From Bacillota bacterium (GTDB lineage Bacteria; Bacillota; Thermincolia; Thermincolales; UBA2595), in NCBI GenBank assembly GCA_021847735.1, contig JAJZQD010000020.1, positions 1-33,715 of the forward strand: a DNA stretch of 33,715 bases. Direction: 5' to 3'. The notes beneath the pieces were generated by a model, which was given only the letters and a program-made list of their open reading frames with translations, was not told the origin of the DNA and searched no databases. Every line of letters begins with the position of its first letter. Position 1 is the first letter of the stretch. This document shows positions 1 to 6,329 of the stretch, piece by piece. A program made the position numbers and the translations under genes.

Positions 1-171
1 CTTCCTCCTGAATCCATACTTCTTTTGCTAAATAATTCGACAAAAGAAGCTAAAAAACCTTTCGTATTTCAAGGTTTCATTATATTTTCAGGAAATCTTT
101 TTTGTTTTGGCCGGGGCCTCCATCGTCCCATAAGTAGCTGGGGTTGCCTGCCGAAATTTTGACCACAAATA

Positions 172-296
172 CAGGAAGTGGCAGATATTTTCCGGAAGGA
201 CGAGTCTGACATCCGCTTGTCGGCGATCCGCGTATGCGGGAGACGGTAACAAGCTGAGTTGTTGCCGTCCTGCAGGAATATATCTGCCGCTTCCTG
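172..296. ncRNA. Candidate structured RNA (unassigned family)
   Basis: Bases 172-193 pair with 275-296 over 22 positions with one G-T wobble (179/289) and one T-T mismatch (189/279). After a 4x4 internal loop the stem continues with GGACG (198-202) against CGTCC (266-270). Inside are GTCT/AGAC (204-207/241-244), a short CCGC-GTAT-GCGG hairpin (228-239) and GGTAACAA/TTGTTGCC (245-252/259-266, which competes for base 266). A terminator follows at 314-357, so a plus-strand transcript of about 190 nt is plausible. I do not recognise 6S, SRP, tmRNA or a known riboswitch core. A small inverted-repeat element is the main alternative. The strand is not proven. Confidence 0.45.
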
Positions 297-313
297 GGCT
301 TTCATGGACAAAA

Positions 314-357
314 AAAGAGGTGCCCTAGTTACTTATGGGACACCCCCTCTTTATTTT
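314..357 (+). terminator. Rho-independent terminator after the RNA fold
   Basis: AAAGAGG (314-320) pairs with CCTCTTT (346-352), and CCC (323-325) pairs with GGG (337-339) inside. The run ATTTTTT follows at 353-359. The polarity of the T tract points to plus-strand transcription from the structured region on its left. Confidence 0.6.
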
Positions 358-382
358 TTGCCGGCAGGAAATAACGGACGTT

Positions 383-430
383 TGTTATAATTAAATAAGT
401 ATCAGTAAACGGAACTTATTGGTTCCGTTT
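383..430 (+). promoter_or_regulatory. Extended -10 promoter and leader hairpin of the SIMPL gene
   Basis: TGTTATAAT at 383-391 fits an extended -10 (TGnTATAAT) without a convincing -35. A perfect 9-bp hairpin lies in the leader: AAACGGAAC (407-415) with GTTCCGTTT (422-430). No T tract follows, so it is more likely a transcript-stabilising or regulatory hairpin than a terminator. Confidence 0.4.
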
Positions 431-489
431 GCAGTCAAAAACCATAAGAGAGCCTAACCGAAAACAGAAGGTACTCAGGAGGTAGAAAA

Positions 490-1239
490 ATGAAAAAACA
501 CTATGGAAAACTTGTTTTCATCGGGATTGTGGCCCTATTGCTGATGACTTACGGGGCAGGTCTTAACGGAATCCCTGCCACAGCCAACCAGGACCCTGCC
601 AAAAGCAGTCTGAATGTAAGCGGTCAGGGGAAAGTCAGCGCTAAACCGGATATGGCTTATGTAACGGCAGGGGTTACTACTGACGCCAAAACTGCCAAAG
701 ATGCCCTGACAGAGAATAATCAGCTCATGGAAAAGGTCATCAATACTATAAAGGCTGAAGGAATATCGGATAACGATATTCAAACAAGCAGTTATAACCT
801 TTCCCCCAGATATGACTATATCAGTCAGAAAAACGGCGGGGGGAGGCAGGTACTGCTTGGTTACACGGCAACCAATGAGGTGCGGGTCACCGTGAGAAAT
901 ATCAACGCCGTTGGAAAAGTCCTTGATTCTGTGGTCAGCGCTGGAGCCAACCTGTCGGGGGGCATTTCCTTTACCCTGAGTGAAGGTAAAATGGAAAAGG
1001 CATATGCCGAAGCCTTGACCGCCGCCCTGAAAAACGCCGAGGGAAAAGCTCAAACCCTGGCCAAGGGACTTGGAGTGATTATTGGCCAGCCTAAAGAGGT
1101 GAGTGAAGGCGGCAGTAATCCACGACCGGTATACAATGAGGCATTTTACGACAAGGCGATGGCCGCCGCTCCGCAGGTTCCTGTTTCGCCCGGCCAAATG
1201 GAAATTAGTGCCGCGGTAAGCCTGCGATACGAATATTAA
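490..1239 (+). CDS. SIMPL domain (DUF541) exported protein
   Basis: This is a 249-residue protein with an N-terminal signal sequence or anchor (KK near the start, hydrophobic stretch at about residues 8-30), so it probably acts outside the membrane. The rest matches the SIMPL/DUF541 (YggE-like) family: a start resembling VSGQGKVSAKPDMAYVTAGV, a central helical region, a tyrosine-containing strand region and a C-terminal region ending in strands. The family is linked to stress tolerance and envelope integrity, but its molecular function is unclear. The start is supported by CAGGAGG, 8 bases upstream. It has its own terminator and appears monocistronic. Confidence 0.85.
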   Translation: MKKHYGKLVFIGIVALLLMTYGAGLNGIPATANQDPAKSSLNVSGQGKVSAKPDMAYVTAGVTTDAKTAKDALTENNQLMEKVINTIKAEGISDNDIQTSSYNLSPRYDYISQKNGGGRQVLLGYTATNEVRVTVRNINAVGKVLDSVVSAGANLSGGISFTLSEGKMEKAYAEALTAALKNAEGKAQTLAKGLGVIIGQPKEVSEGGSNPRPVYNEAFYDKAMAAAPQVPVSPGQMEISAAVSLRYEY

Positions 1240-1259
1240 CAACAAAAAAATTGAAAACA

Positions 1260-1303
1260 AAGTGACGAGTTGCTTTAACATAGGAACTCGTCACTTGTTT
1301 TTT
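1260..1303 (+). terminator. Terminator of the SIMPL gene
   Basis: AAGTGACGAGTT (1260-1271) pairs perfectly with AACTCGTCACTT (1285-1296). A T-rich run follows at 1298-1303. Confidence 0.9.
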
Positions 1304-1373
1304 GGGGGAAGGTGTTTTTTTCAGAATATGGAAGTATAATAGTTATTATAGGATTAAATAAGGAGGGATTTTG

Positions 1374-2171
1374 ATGGGTTACCTTGCTCTCGGACTTATT
1401 GTCATAATTGCTATGTTTGTCCTGATCATTCTGGCTTCAAGTTTTAAGGTGGTTAACGAGTGGGAACGCTTGGCTATTCTTAACCTGGGGAAATACAGCG
1501 GGCTTAAGGGGCCTGGGCTTATCATACTTATTCCGATTGTCCAGTCCATAGCCACCAGAATTGATATGAGGGTCCTTGCCAGTAGATTTCAGTCGGAAAC
1601 AACTTTGACGAAGGACGGGGTTGCCGTTACCGTTCAGGCCGTATTGTTCTGGAAGGTTATTGACCCGGAAAAGGCTACACTTGAAGTCAGTAATTACCGC
1701 CAGGCTGTTGAACTTGCTGCCCAAACATCTTTACGGGATGTTATCGGCCGAATGAAGCTGGAGATGATTCTCTCCAATTTGGAAGAACTTGACCTGACTC
1801 TTAAAGAATCTATCGGCCGCAAAGTTTTGCAGTGGGGTGTTGAGGCCAAGACGGTAGAAATCAGGGATGTTTCCATACCGGTCGAATTACAGGAAGTAAT
1901 GTCCCGGTCCGCCCAGGCCGACAGGGAAAAACAAGCTCGTATCATATACGGGGAAGCCGAAATAGAGGCAGCTAAAAAGTTTGTAGAAGCATCGCAAATA
2001 TATGCATCAAACCCGTCTGCCATCCAGTTAAGGGCTATGTCCATTATGTATGAGGCTGTAAAAAGTGATCAAAACACCGTGATTATTACCCCGTCTAACG
2101 TGGCTGATGCCCTGAATCCAACAGTTTTGGCCACGGCTTGGGCCAACCCGGCAAATATAAAGAAGGAATAA
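1374..2171 (+). CDS. Slipin / stomatin-like SPFH domain membrane protein
   Basis: This is a 265-residue SPFH protein. A single hydrophobic anchor covers about residues 2-24, then the stomatin-type region begins with VVNEWERLAILNLGKY and continues through PIVQSIATRIDMRV to a C-terminal helical segment rich in Ala, Glu and Lys (AQADREKQARIIYGEAE). Slipins form membrane-bound oligomers that organise microdomains and often pair with an NfeD protein; no NfeD gene lies beside it here. ATG at 1374 is preferred over TTG at 1371 because AGGAGGG (1361-1367) then has normal spacing. A TATAAT at 1335-1340 is the likely -10. A G/C-run hairpin terminates it. Confidence 0.92.
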   Translation: MGYLALGLIVIIAMFVLIILASSFKVVNEWERLAILNLGKYSGLKGPGLIILIPIVQSIATRIDMRVLASRFQSETTLTKDGVAVTVQAVLFWKVIDPEKATLEVSNYRQAVELAAQTSLRDVIGRMKLEMILSNLEELDLTLKESIGRKVLQWGVEAKTVEIRDVSIPVELQEVMSRSAQADREKQARIIYGEAEIEAAKKFVEASQIYASNPSAIQLRAMSIMYEAVKSDQNTVIITPSNVADALNPTVLATAWANPANIKKE

Positions 2172-2172
2172 G

Positions 2173-2200
2173 AAGGGGGGGGATACCCCCCTTTGCTCTT
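2173..2200 (+). terminator. Terminator of the slipin gene
   Basis: An A2G8 run (2173-2182) pairs with a C6T3 run (2186-2194) directly after the stop codon. Downstream is CTCTTTTC. Confidence 0.7.
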
Positions 2201-2207
2201 TTCACTG

Positions 2208-2236
2208 TTGGTATTTGTCCGAAAAGATATTATAAT
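2208..2236 (+). promoter_or_regulatory. Sigma-A-type promoter of mobA-fdhD-mobB
   Basis: TTGGTA (2208-2213) and a perfect TATAAT (2231-2236) are separated by 17 bases. The site lies just after the slipin terminator and about 60 bases before the mobA start, so it should drive the three-gene operon. Confidence 0.75.
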
Positions 2237-2296
2237 AGAATGAGCAGGTCAATACATAATCGAGTTCGGCAAGATACAGATGAAAAGGGGAGTCCT

Positions 2297-2905
2297 ATGT
2301 CTGGAGCGGCCGCTATTGTTTTGGCGGGGGGCAAAAGTACCCGGATGGGAAAAGATAAGGCCTTAATTGTGGTGCAAAAGGATAAGATGCTGGCAGGGGT
2401 AATCCGTTTATTATCCAAGGAGTTTTCCGAAATAATAATTTCCGCCAGTGACAACTTGTACGGGGAGTTGGGGCTAAAGACCGTGCCTGATATTTACCCG
2501 GGTCGCGGGCCATTAGGCGGCATTCACGCCGGACTACGGGCGTCAAGCTATGACGTAAATTTTGTGGTGGCCTGTGATATGCCCTTTATTAATACCAGAT
2601 TGGCTGCTTACATGGTTGATGCTGCCCCAGGGTACGACATTGTGGTCCCCAGGCTGGGGGATTATTACCAACCTCTGTTTGCGGTTTATACAAAGAATTG
2701 TTTGCCGGCGATAGAAAGGCAGTTAAACCAGGGCCGGAATAAAATAACCACATTTTATCCGGGAATGAAAACCAGGTTCGTGGAACCGGAGGAAATAGAA
2801 AAGTACGGTGACCCCAATGAGCTGTTTTTTAATGTAAACACGCCTGTTGATTTGGAAATGGCCAAGGGCATGGCCGGGAGGAAACTAGATGGATCCAAGG
2901 TTTAA
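2297..2905 (+). CDS. mobA: Molybdenum cofactor guanylyltransferase MobA
   Basis: MobA transfers GMP from GTP to molybdopterin to make Mo-guanine dinucleotide cofactor in the cytoplasm. The 202-residue product begins with the nucleotidyltransferase signature AAIVLAGGKSTRMGKDKAL and contains PDIYPGRGPLGGIHAGL and the metal-site region VVACDMPFI, all typical of MobA. The reading frame stays open upstream to 2138, but ATG 2297 fits the family start, has AGGGGAG just upstream and lies after a good promoter. Its end overlaps the fdhD start by 17 bases, so the two are translationally coupled. With fdhD and mobB it suggests maturation of a bis-MGD enzyme such as formate dehydrogenase. Confidence 0.92.
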   Translation: MSGAAAIVLAGGKSTRMGKDKALIVVQKDKMLAGVIRLLSKEFSEIIISASDNLYGELGLKTVPDIYPGRGPLGGIHAGLRASSYDVNFVVACDMPFINTRLAAYMVDAAPGYDIVVPRLGDYYQPLFAVYTKNCLPAIERQLNQGRNKITTFYPGMKTRFVEPEEIEKYGDPNELFFNVNTPVDLEMAKGMAGRKLDGSKV

Positions 2906-3671
2906 GTTGGTCCGAGCTTATAGAATCAAAGAAGGAGCCAGCGCGACTATTGAAGACCCTGTAACCTGTGAAACTCCCATAACCATTTATTATAACGACC
3001 AGGAACTGGTTACCCTGCTTTGTACTTTGGAGTATCTCGATGAACTGGCAGTAGGTTTTTTGCGTTCAGAGGGGTTCATTAGAGAAAAAGAAGATATCCG
3101 GGATATCAAAATTGACCCTGTAGCAGGGAGCGTAAGAGTTTCGGCCGGGGGCCCGGCTGCCGTCGCCCAGAACACTTTCCTTAAACGTTACCTTACCACC
3201 GGGTGTGGTAAAGGGACAAGCTTTTATCACCTTTCTGATGCGGTTTGTAAAAGGGTGGAAACAGGTTTTCAAATCAATTCCTCTCAGGTACTGAACCTGA
3301 TGATACAAGCCCAGCGCAGGTCAGAATTATTTAAGATGACCGGCGGCGTGCATAGTTCGGCAGTCTGCACAAAAGACAAAATACTCTTTTTCAGGGAAGA
3401 TATTGGCCGGCATAACACTGTTGACAAGTTAAGCGGCAGGTGTTTGTTTGATGGCGTGGACACCAAAGACAAGATACTTCTCACTACAGGGCGGATATCC
3501 TCGGAAATCCTTATCAAATCGGCTAAGCTTGGCATACCTTTGATTGCCTCCCGCTCCGCCCCAACAGACCTGGCTATCCGACATGCTGCCGAACTTGGGG
3601 TAACAATAGCGGCTTTTGTGCGCAACCAAAAAATGAATGTTTATACTTACCCGGAACGGGTAATTCCTTAG
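2889..3671 (+). CDS. fdhD: Formate dehydrogenase accessory sulfurtransferase FdhD
   Basis: FdhD passes sulfur from a cysteine desulfurase to the molybdenum cofactor of formate dehydrogenase. The 260-residue protein has family features: an N-terminal EDPVTCETPITIYYN strand region, LDELAVGFLRSEG, the sulfur-transfer loop TTGCGKG, the TGGVHSSAVC motif and FREDIGRHNTVDKL. The loop has a single cysteine (TGCGKG) rather than the CxxC seen in the E. coli protein. GGGAGG lies 8 bases before ATG 2889. It sits between mobA and mobB in one operon. The target formate dehydrogenase is not in this window. Confidence 0.95.
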   Translation: MDPRFKLVRAYRIKEGASATIEDPVTCETPITIYYNDQELVTLLCTLEYLDELAVGFLRSEGFIREKEDIRDIKIDPVAGSVRVSAGGPAAVAQNTFLKRYLTTGCGKGTSFYHLSDAVCKRVETGFQINSSQVLNLMIQAQRRSELFKMTGGVHSSAVCTKDKILFFREDIGRHNTVDKLSGRCLFDGVDTKDKILLTTGRISSEILIKSAKLGIPLIASRSAPTDLAIRHAAELGVTIAAFVRNQKMNVYTYPERVIP

Positions 3672-3679
3672 GGGGAAAA

Positions 3680-4180
3680 ATGATGATTCCGGTTATATCA
3701 GTGGTTGGCTACGCCAATTCCGGTAAAACAACTCTGTTGGTAAAACTTATTAAGGAGTTAAAAAAGAGGGGTTTTAAAGTAGCGACTATAAAACACCACC
3801 ATAATAACTTCGAGATAGATATCCCGGGAAAGGATACATGGAGACATGCCCAGGCTGGCGCTGATACGGTGGTCCTGGCGTCCCCGGGGAAAGTGGCAGT
3901 CATTGAACGGACCCAACGTGAAATGACTCTCGATGAAATTGCCGGCAAGATTACCGGGGTTGATCTGATTATTACTGAGGGTTTTAAAAAAGAACATAAG
4001 CCAAAAATTGAGGTTTTTCGGTCGGAAACGCACGATAAACTAATTACTCCTCCGGCGGAACTCCTGGCAGTGGTCAGTGATATTGATTTTGCTGATAGTC
4101 CCACTTTTGCCCTGGATGATGCTGTGGGCCTGGTTGATTTTTTATCAGGCAAGCTGTCCCTTCCCGCACCAAACTTGTAA
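3680..4180 (+). CDS. mobB: Molybdopterin-guanine dinucleotide biosynthesis protein MobB
   Basis: MobB is a GTP-binding P-loop protein that helps MobA in cofactor biosynthesis. The 166-residue product starts with PVISVVGYANSGKTTLLVKL, containing the Walker A motif, followed by KVATIKHHHNNFEID and the D/T-rich region DTWRHAQAGADTVVLASP, both typical of MobB. DLIITEGFKKEHKPKIEVFR is the conserved C-terminal family signature. It starts 8 bases after fdhD with GGGGG upstream (3671-3675) and closes the Mo-cofactor operon. No clear terminator follows. Confidence 0.94.
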   Translation: MMIPVISVVGYANSGKTTLLVKLIKELKKRGFKVATIKHHHNNFEIDIPGKDTWRHAQAGADTVVLASPGKVAVIERTQREMTLDEIAGKITGVDLIITEGFKKEHKPKIEVFRSETHDKLITPPAELLAVVSDIDFADSPTFALDDAVGLVDFLSGKLSLPAPNL

Positions 4181-4268
4181 GAAAGTTCTTGCCTTTTAGG
4201 GAAATCCGGCTTCAGTATAGATATAAACCAACGGGCGTACAATAAAAAAAACACCCGGAGGTAAAGAA

Positions 4269-4421
4269 TTGGCAAATTTCAAAAACAGGTTACGGCTTTT
4301 TGCCAGTGAACTCGTTCAGCTAAAGCTGAACATCGAAACTTCAGTGGGGGACTCTACCCCCACTGAAACAGAAAAGTGGAAACTCCACCTTATAGAAGGT
4401 GGAGTCTTGGAATTGGGATAA
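4269..4421 (+). CDS. Possible small ORF, TnpB C-terminal-tail-like
   Basis: A 50-codon frame opens with TTG 7 bases after CGGAGG. It reads through the whole repeat unit and stops at its end (TAA 4419-4421). The product ends with a stretch resembling TSVGDSTPTE followed by EGGVLELG. To me this resembles the variable tails seen at the C-terminus of IS605-family TnpB proteins, where coding sequence overlaps the omega-RNA scaffold. That family link is inference from memory of pattern. At the other repeat copy the same frame is preceded by a TAG stop (25876-25878), so translation is not conserved. Most likely a relic. Confidence 0.25.
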   Translation: MANFKNRLRLFASELVQLKLNIETSVGDSTPTETEKWKLHLIEGGVLELG

Positions 4422-4423
4422 AA
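4305..4423 (+). repeat. 119-bp three-hairpin repeat, copy 1 (IS605/omega-RNA-like)
   Basis: This copy matches 25879-25997 at 117 of 119 positions, without gaps. It contains TTCAGC-TAAA-GCTGAA, an 11-bp stem TTCAGTGGGGG/CCCCCACTGAA with a 6-base loop, and a 10-bp stem ACTCCACCTT/AAGGTGGAGT with loop ATAG. One of the two differences changes only the closing pair of the third hairpin and the other falls in a linker, so all stems remain. No transposase gene is nearby. Best guess is the right-end/omega-RNA part of an IS200/IS605-family element moved as a non-autonomous unit. Confidence 0.85.
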
Positions 4424-4541
4424 AGCCTCCTGGTAGCCAGCTTTGCGTCAGGTGCCACGCCAAAGGAATTGGTGTGTTGTAACAGACCGGACAGTGGTGG
4501 TTGGAGGGTGAACGGTCAGAGGTGTAAAGGGGAGGGAGAAA

Positions 4542-5222
4542 ATGAAAGAATACGGTGAATATCTTGCCAAAATTCCGCTGTTTAGGGATCTTTCCCACGA
4601 CGAGCTGCAGGCTATTGGCCGCTTGGCAAGGGTCAGGAACTACAAAAAGAGCATGCTGATTTTTATGGAGGGTGAACCCGGGGAAGCGCTTTATTTTGTA
4701 GTTTCCGGAAAGGTGAAAATTTCCAAGGCCACAGAAGACGGGAGGGAACAAATCCTCCATATCCTGCAGCCCGGGGATGTCTTTGCCGAAGTGGTGCTGA
4801 TTGACCGGGGACCGTATCCGGCCACGGCCGAGGTAATAGAAACAGGTCAAATCGGTTTATTGATGAATAACGATGTAGAAGACCTTATCCGGTCTAACGC
4901 GGAAATTGCCCTTAAACTACTTAGAATATTGAGTAGGAGGCTGCGGCTGGCCCAGACTCAGGTGAGGGACCTGGCCTTAAAGGACACTTACGGCAGGTTG
5001 GCTGGAATGCTTCTGATACTCGGAAAAGAACACGGCGCAGAAACTATAGACGGGGTGAAAATCGACCTTCCCCTGAGCCGGCAAGAACTGGCTAACCTAA
5101 TCGGCACAACCCGCGAAACCGTAACAAGGGTATTAGGAGATTTTAAAAAGTACAAGTGTATAGACTTAGAAAAGCAGGCAATCATAATCATTGATGAAAC
5201 CAAACTAAAAACATGGCTATAG
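4542..5222 (+). CDS. Crp/Fnr family transcriptional regulator
   Basis: This is a 226-residue regulator: an N-terminal cyclic-nucleotide-binding-type beta barrel (about residues 10-125, with GEPGEALYFVVSGKVKISK and ILQPGDVFAEV), a long dimer helix (RSNAEIALKLLRILSRRLRLAQTQV) and a C-terminal winged helix with LSRQELANLIGTTRETVTRVL. The only cysteine is near the C-terminus, so it cannot hold an Fnr-type [4Fe-4S] cluster. The cAMP-contacting Arg-Ser pair of CRP is not visible either (DRGPYPATAEV), so the effector is unknown. GGGGAGGGAG precedes the ATG. A terminator follows, and candidate operators lie upstream of the next gene. Confidence 0.93.
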   Translation: MKEYGEYLAKIPLFRDLSHDELQAIGRLARVRNYKKSMLIFMEGEPGEALYFVVSGKVKISKATEDGREQILHILQPGDVFAEVVLIDRGPYPATAEVIETGQIGLLMNNDVEDLIRSNAEIALKLLRILSRRLRLAQTQVRDLALKDTYGRLAGMLLILGKEHGAETIDGVKIDLPLSRQELANLIGTTRETVTRVLGDFKKYKCIDLEKQAIIIIDETKLKTWL

Positions 5223-5224
5223 TG

Positions 5225-5263
5225 AAAGGGATACTCCGTTACTACGGAGCTACACCCTTTTTT
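5225..5263 (+). terminator. Terminator of the Crp/Fnr gene
   Basis: AAAGGG (5225-5230) pairs with CCCTTT (5255-5260), and CTCCGT (5234-5239) pairs with ACGGAG (5244-5249) around a TACT loop. The run extends to TTTTTT at 5258-5263. Confidence 0.75.
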
Positions 5264-5292
5264 CATGTCCTCCCTCGGGGTGGGTTGAGTCT

Positions 5293-5348
5293 GTTACACT
5301 GGTGTGTGACCTATGTCATTGATTTCAATTAAATTTTTATGATATTAT
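5293..5348 (+). promoter_or_regulatory. Promoter of the moxR-VWA pair with Crp/Fnr-like palindromes
   Basis: TTGATT (5319-5324) and TATTAT (5343-5348) are spaced by 18 bases. Overlapping the -35 edge is TGAC-ctat-GTCA (5307-5318), which read as TGTGA-N6-TCATT matches the Crp-type TGTGA-N6-TCACA consensus at 8 of 10 positions. Immediately upstream is another palindrome, GTTACAC-tggt-GTGTGAC (5293-5310, one mismatch). The adjacent Crp/Fnr gene is an obvious candidate binder; that link is inference. Confidence 0.5.
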
Positions 5349-5406
5349 TGGTGTAGCCAAATTATTTACATTTATTCAAATACGATAAAATCCGGGAGGT
5401 ACAAAT

Positions 5407-6324
5407 ATGGAATTGACTGTTGAACAGCTAAAATCAGCCTTTGAACAACAGGGTTATATTGCGGATCAGGAAACCTTTGTAACGGTATATCTAGCCTTAA
5501 AACTGCAAAAACCCATGTTGGTTGAGGGGCCCCCCGGTGTAGGAAAAACCGAAATTGCCAAGGTCTTGGCAAGTGTATTCGACACAGAACTGATCAGATT
5601 GCAGTGTTATGAAGGACTTGACGAAAACAAGGCTTTATATGAATGGAACTACCAGAAGCAGTTAATTAAAATACAGCTTAGTCAGGTCAACCAAGCAAAC
5701 CAGTGCCAGATAGTGGAGGACAGCCTTTTCTCCGAGGAATACTTGTTGGAAAGGCCCTTACTGAAAGCCATCCGGGCAGAAAAAAGGCCGGTTTTGTTAA
5801 TTGACGAAATTGACAAGGTAGACCAGGAGTTCGAGGCTTTCTTGTTTGAGGTGCTTTCCGATTTTCAGGTCTCTATCCCGGAATGGGGTACCATTACCTC
5901 AAAACAGATACCCATTGTTGTATTGACTAGCAATGCCGAACGGGAGATTTCCGACGGTCTAAAGCGTCGGTGTGTTTACATTTACCTGGACTACCCGAGC
6001 GCCGACAAGGAGCTGCGCATTATCACTGCCAAGATACCGGACATCGGCCAGCGGCTTTCAATGGAAGTGGCCAGGGCCGTCAATTATATCAGGGAACGGT
6101 TGGAACTGAGGAAGAAGCCGTCTATTGCCGAAACCCTTGACTGGGCAAGGGCCTTGATTTCCCTTGATGCCGACAGGCTAACCCCTGAAGTAGTAAATCT
6201 TACTTTGAACCTAATATTTAAGAATAAAGACGATATTGACACTTTCCGCCAGAACCTGGGGCCGCAAGAACTTGTAGATTACCTGAATAACAACGGTACA
6301 GCCAGAAACGCCGGAAGGGGGTAA
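5407..6324 (+). CDS. MoxR-family AAA+ ATPase
   Basis: MoxR ATPases act as chaperone-like ATPases that assemble or activate metalloenzymes and complexes together with a VWA partner. The 305-residue protein has Walker A GPPGVGKT (41-48), Walker B LLIDEID (130-136; D133 and E134), a sensor-1 region VVLTSNAERE and an arginine segment GLKRRCVYIYLDYP. The C-terminal lid is helical (ETLDWARALISL). It matches the CoxD-like branch of MoxR. GGGAGG lies 9 bases before ATG 5407. Only 5 bases separate it from the VWA gene, the standard MoxR-VWA pair. The client complex cannot be told from this window. Confidence 0.93.
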   Translation: MELTVEQLKSAFEQQGYIADQETFVTVYLALKLQKPMLVEGPPGVGKTEIAKVLASVFDTELIRLQCYEGLDENKALYEWNYQKQLIKIQLSQVNQANQCQIVEDSLFSEEYLLERPLLKAIRAEKRPVLLIDEIDKVDQEFEAFLFEVLSDFQVSIPEWGTITSKQIPIVVLTSNAEREISDGLKRRCVYIYLDYPSADKELRIITAKIPDIGQRLSMEVARAVNYIRERLELRKKPSIAETLDWARALISLDADRLTPEVVNLTLNLIFKNKDDIDTFRQNLGPQELVDYLNNNGTARNAGRG

Positions 6325-6329
6325 CCTTA

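Larger units (their letters stand above)
4181..4541. other. Intergenic region mobB-crp
   Basis: These 361 bases contain no recognised full-length gene. They hold a ribosome site (CGGAGG, 4256-4261) followed by a short TTG-started frame, and the first copy of the 119-bp hairpin repeat, detailed separately. From 4424 to 4541 I see only the ribosome site of the downstream regulator gene (GGGGAGGGAG) and no clear sigma-A promoter. Confidence 0.7.

Noticed and set aside
69-311. 80-codon minus-strand frame at the left edge
   Set aside because: It starts with TTG without a ribosome site, matches no family I know, and covers the strongly self-complementary region that better fits an RNA fold.
535-1281. 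248-codon minus-strand frame opposite the SIMPL gene
   Set aside because: Antisense shadow of a well-supported gene; it also runs into the terminator hairpin and has no recognisable domain.
2138-2296. N-terminal extension of MobA
   Set aside because: The extension runs from inside the slipin gene across its terminator and over the mobA promoter; the MobA family starts at the ATG at 2297.
3709-4275. 188-codon minus-strand frame opposite mobB
   Set aside because: Antisense to a clear MobB; the composition is that of a shadow frame rich in Ser, Arg and Pro.
4376-4558. 60-codon plus-strand frame in the repeat (similar one at 25950-26156)
   Set aside because: The similarity of both frames comes only from the shared repeat sequence; they diverge directly after it and lack ribosome sites.
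4341-4850. 169-codon minus-strand frame over the repeat and the Crp/Fnr gene
   Set aside because: Overlaps a well-supported regulator and a hairpin repeat; no ribosome site or domain.
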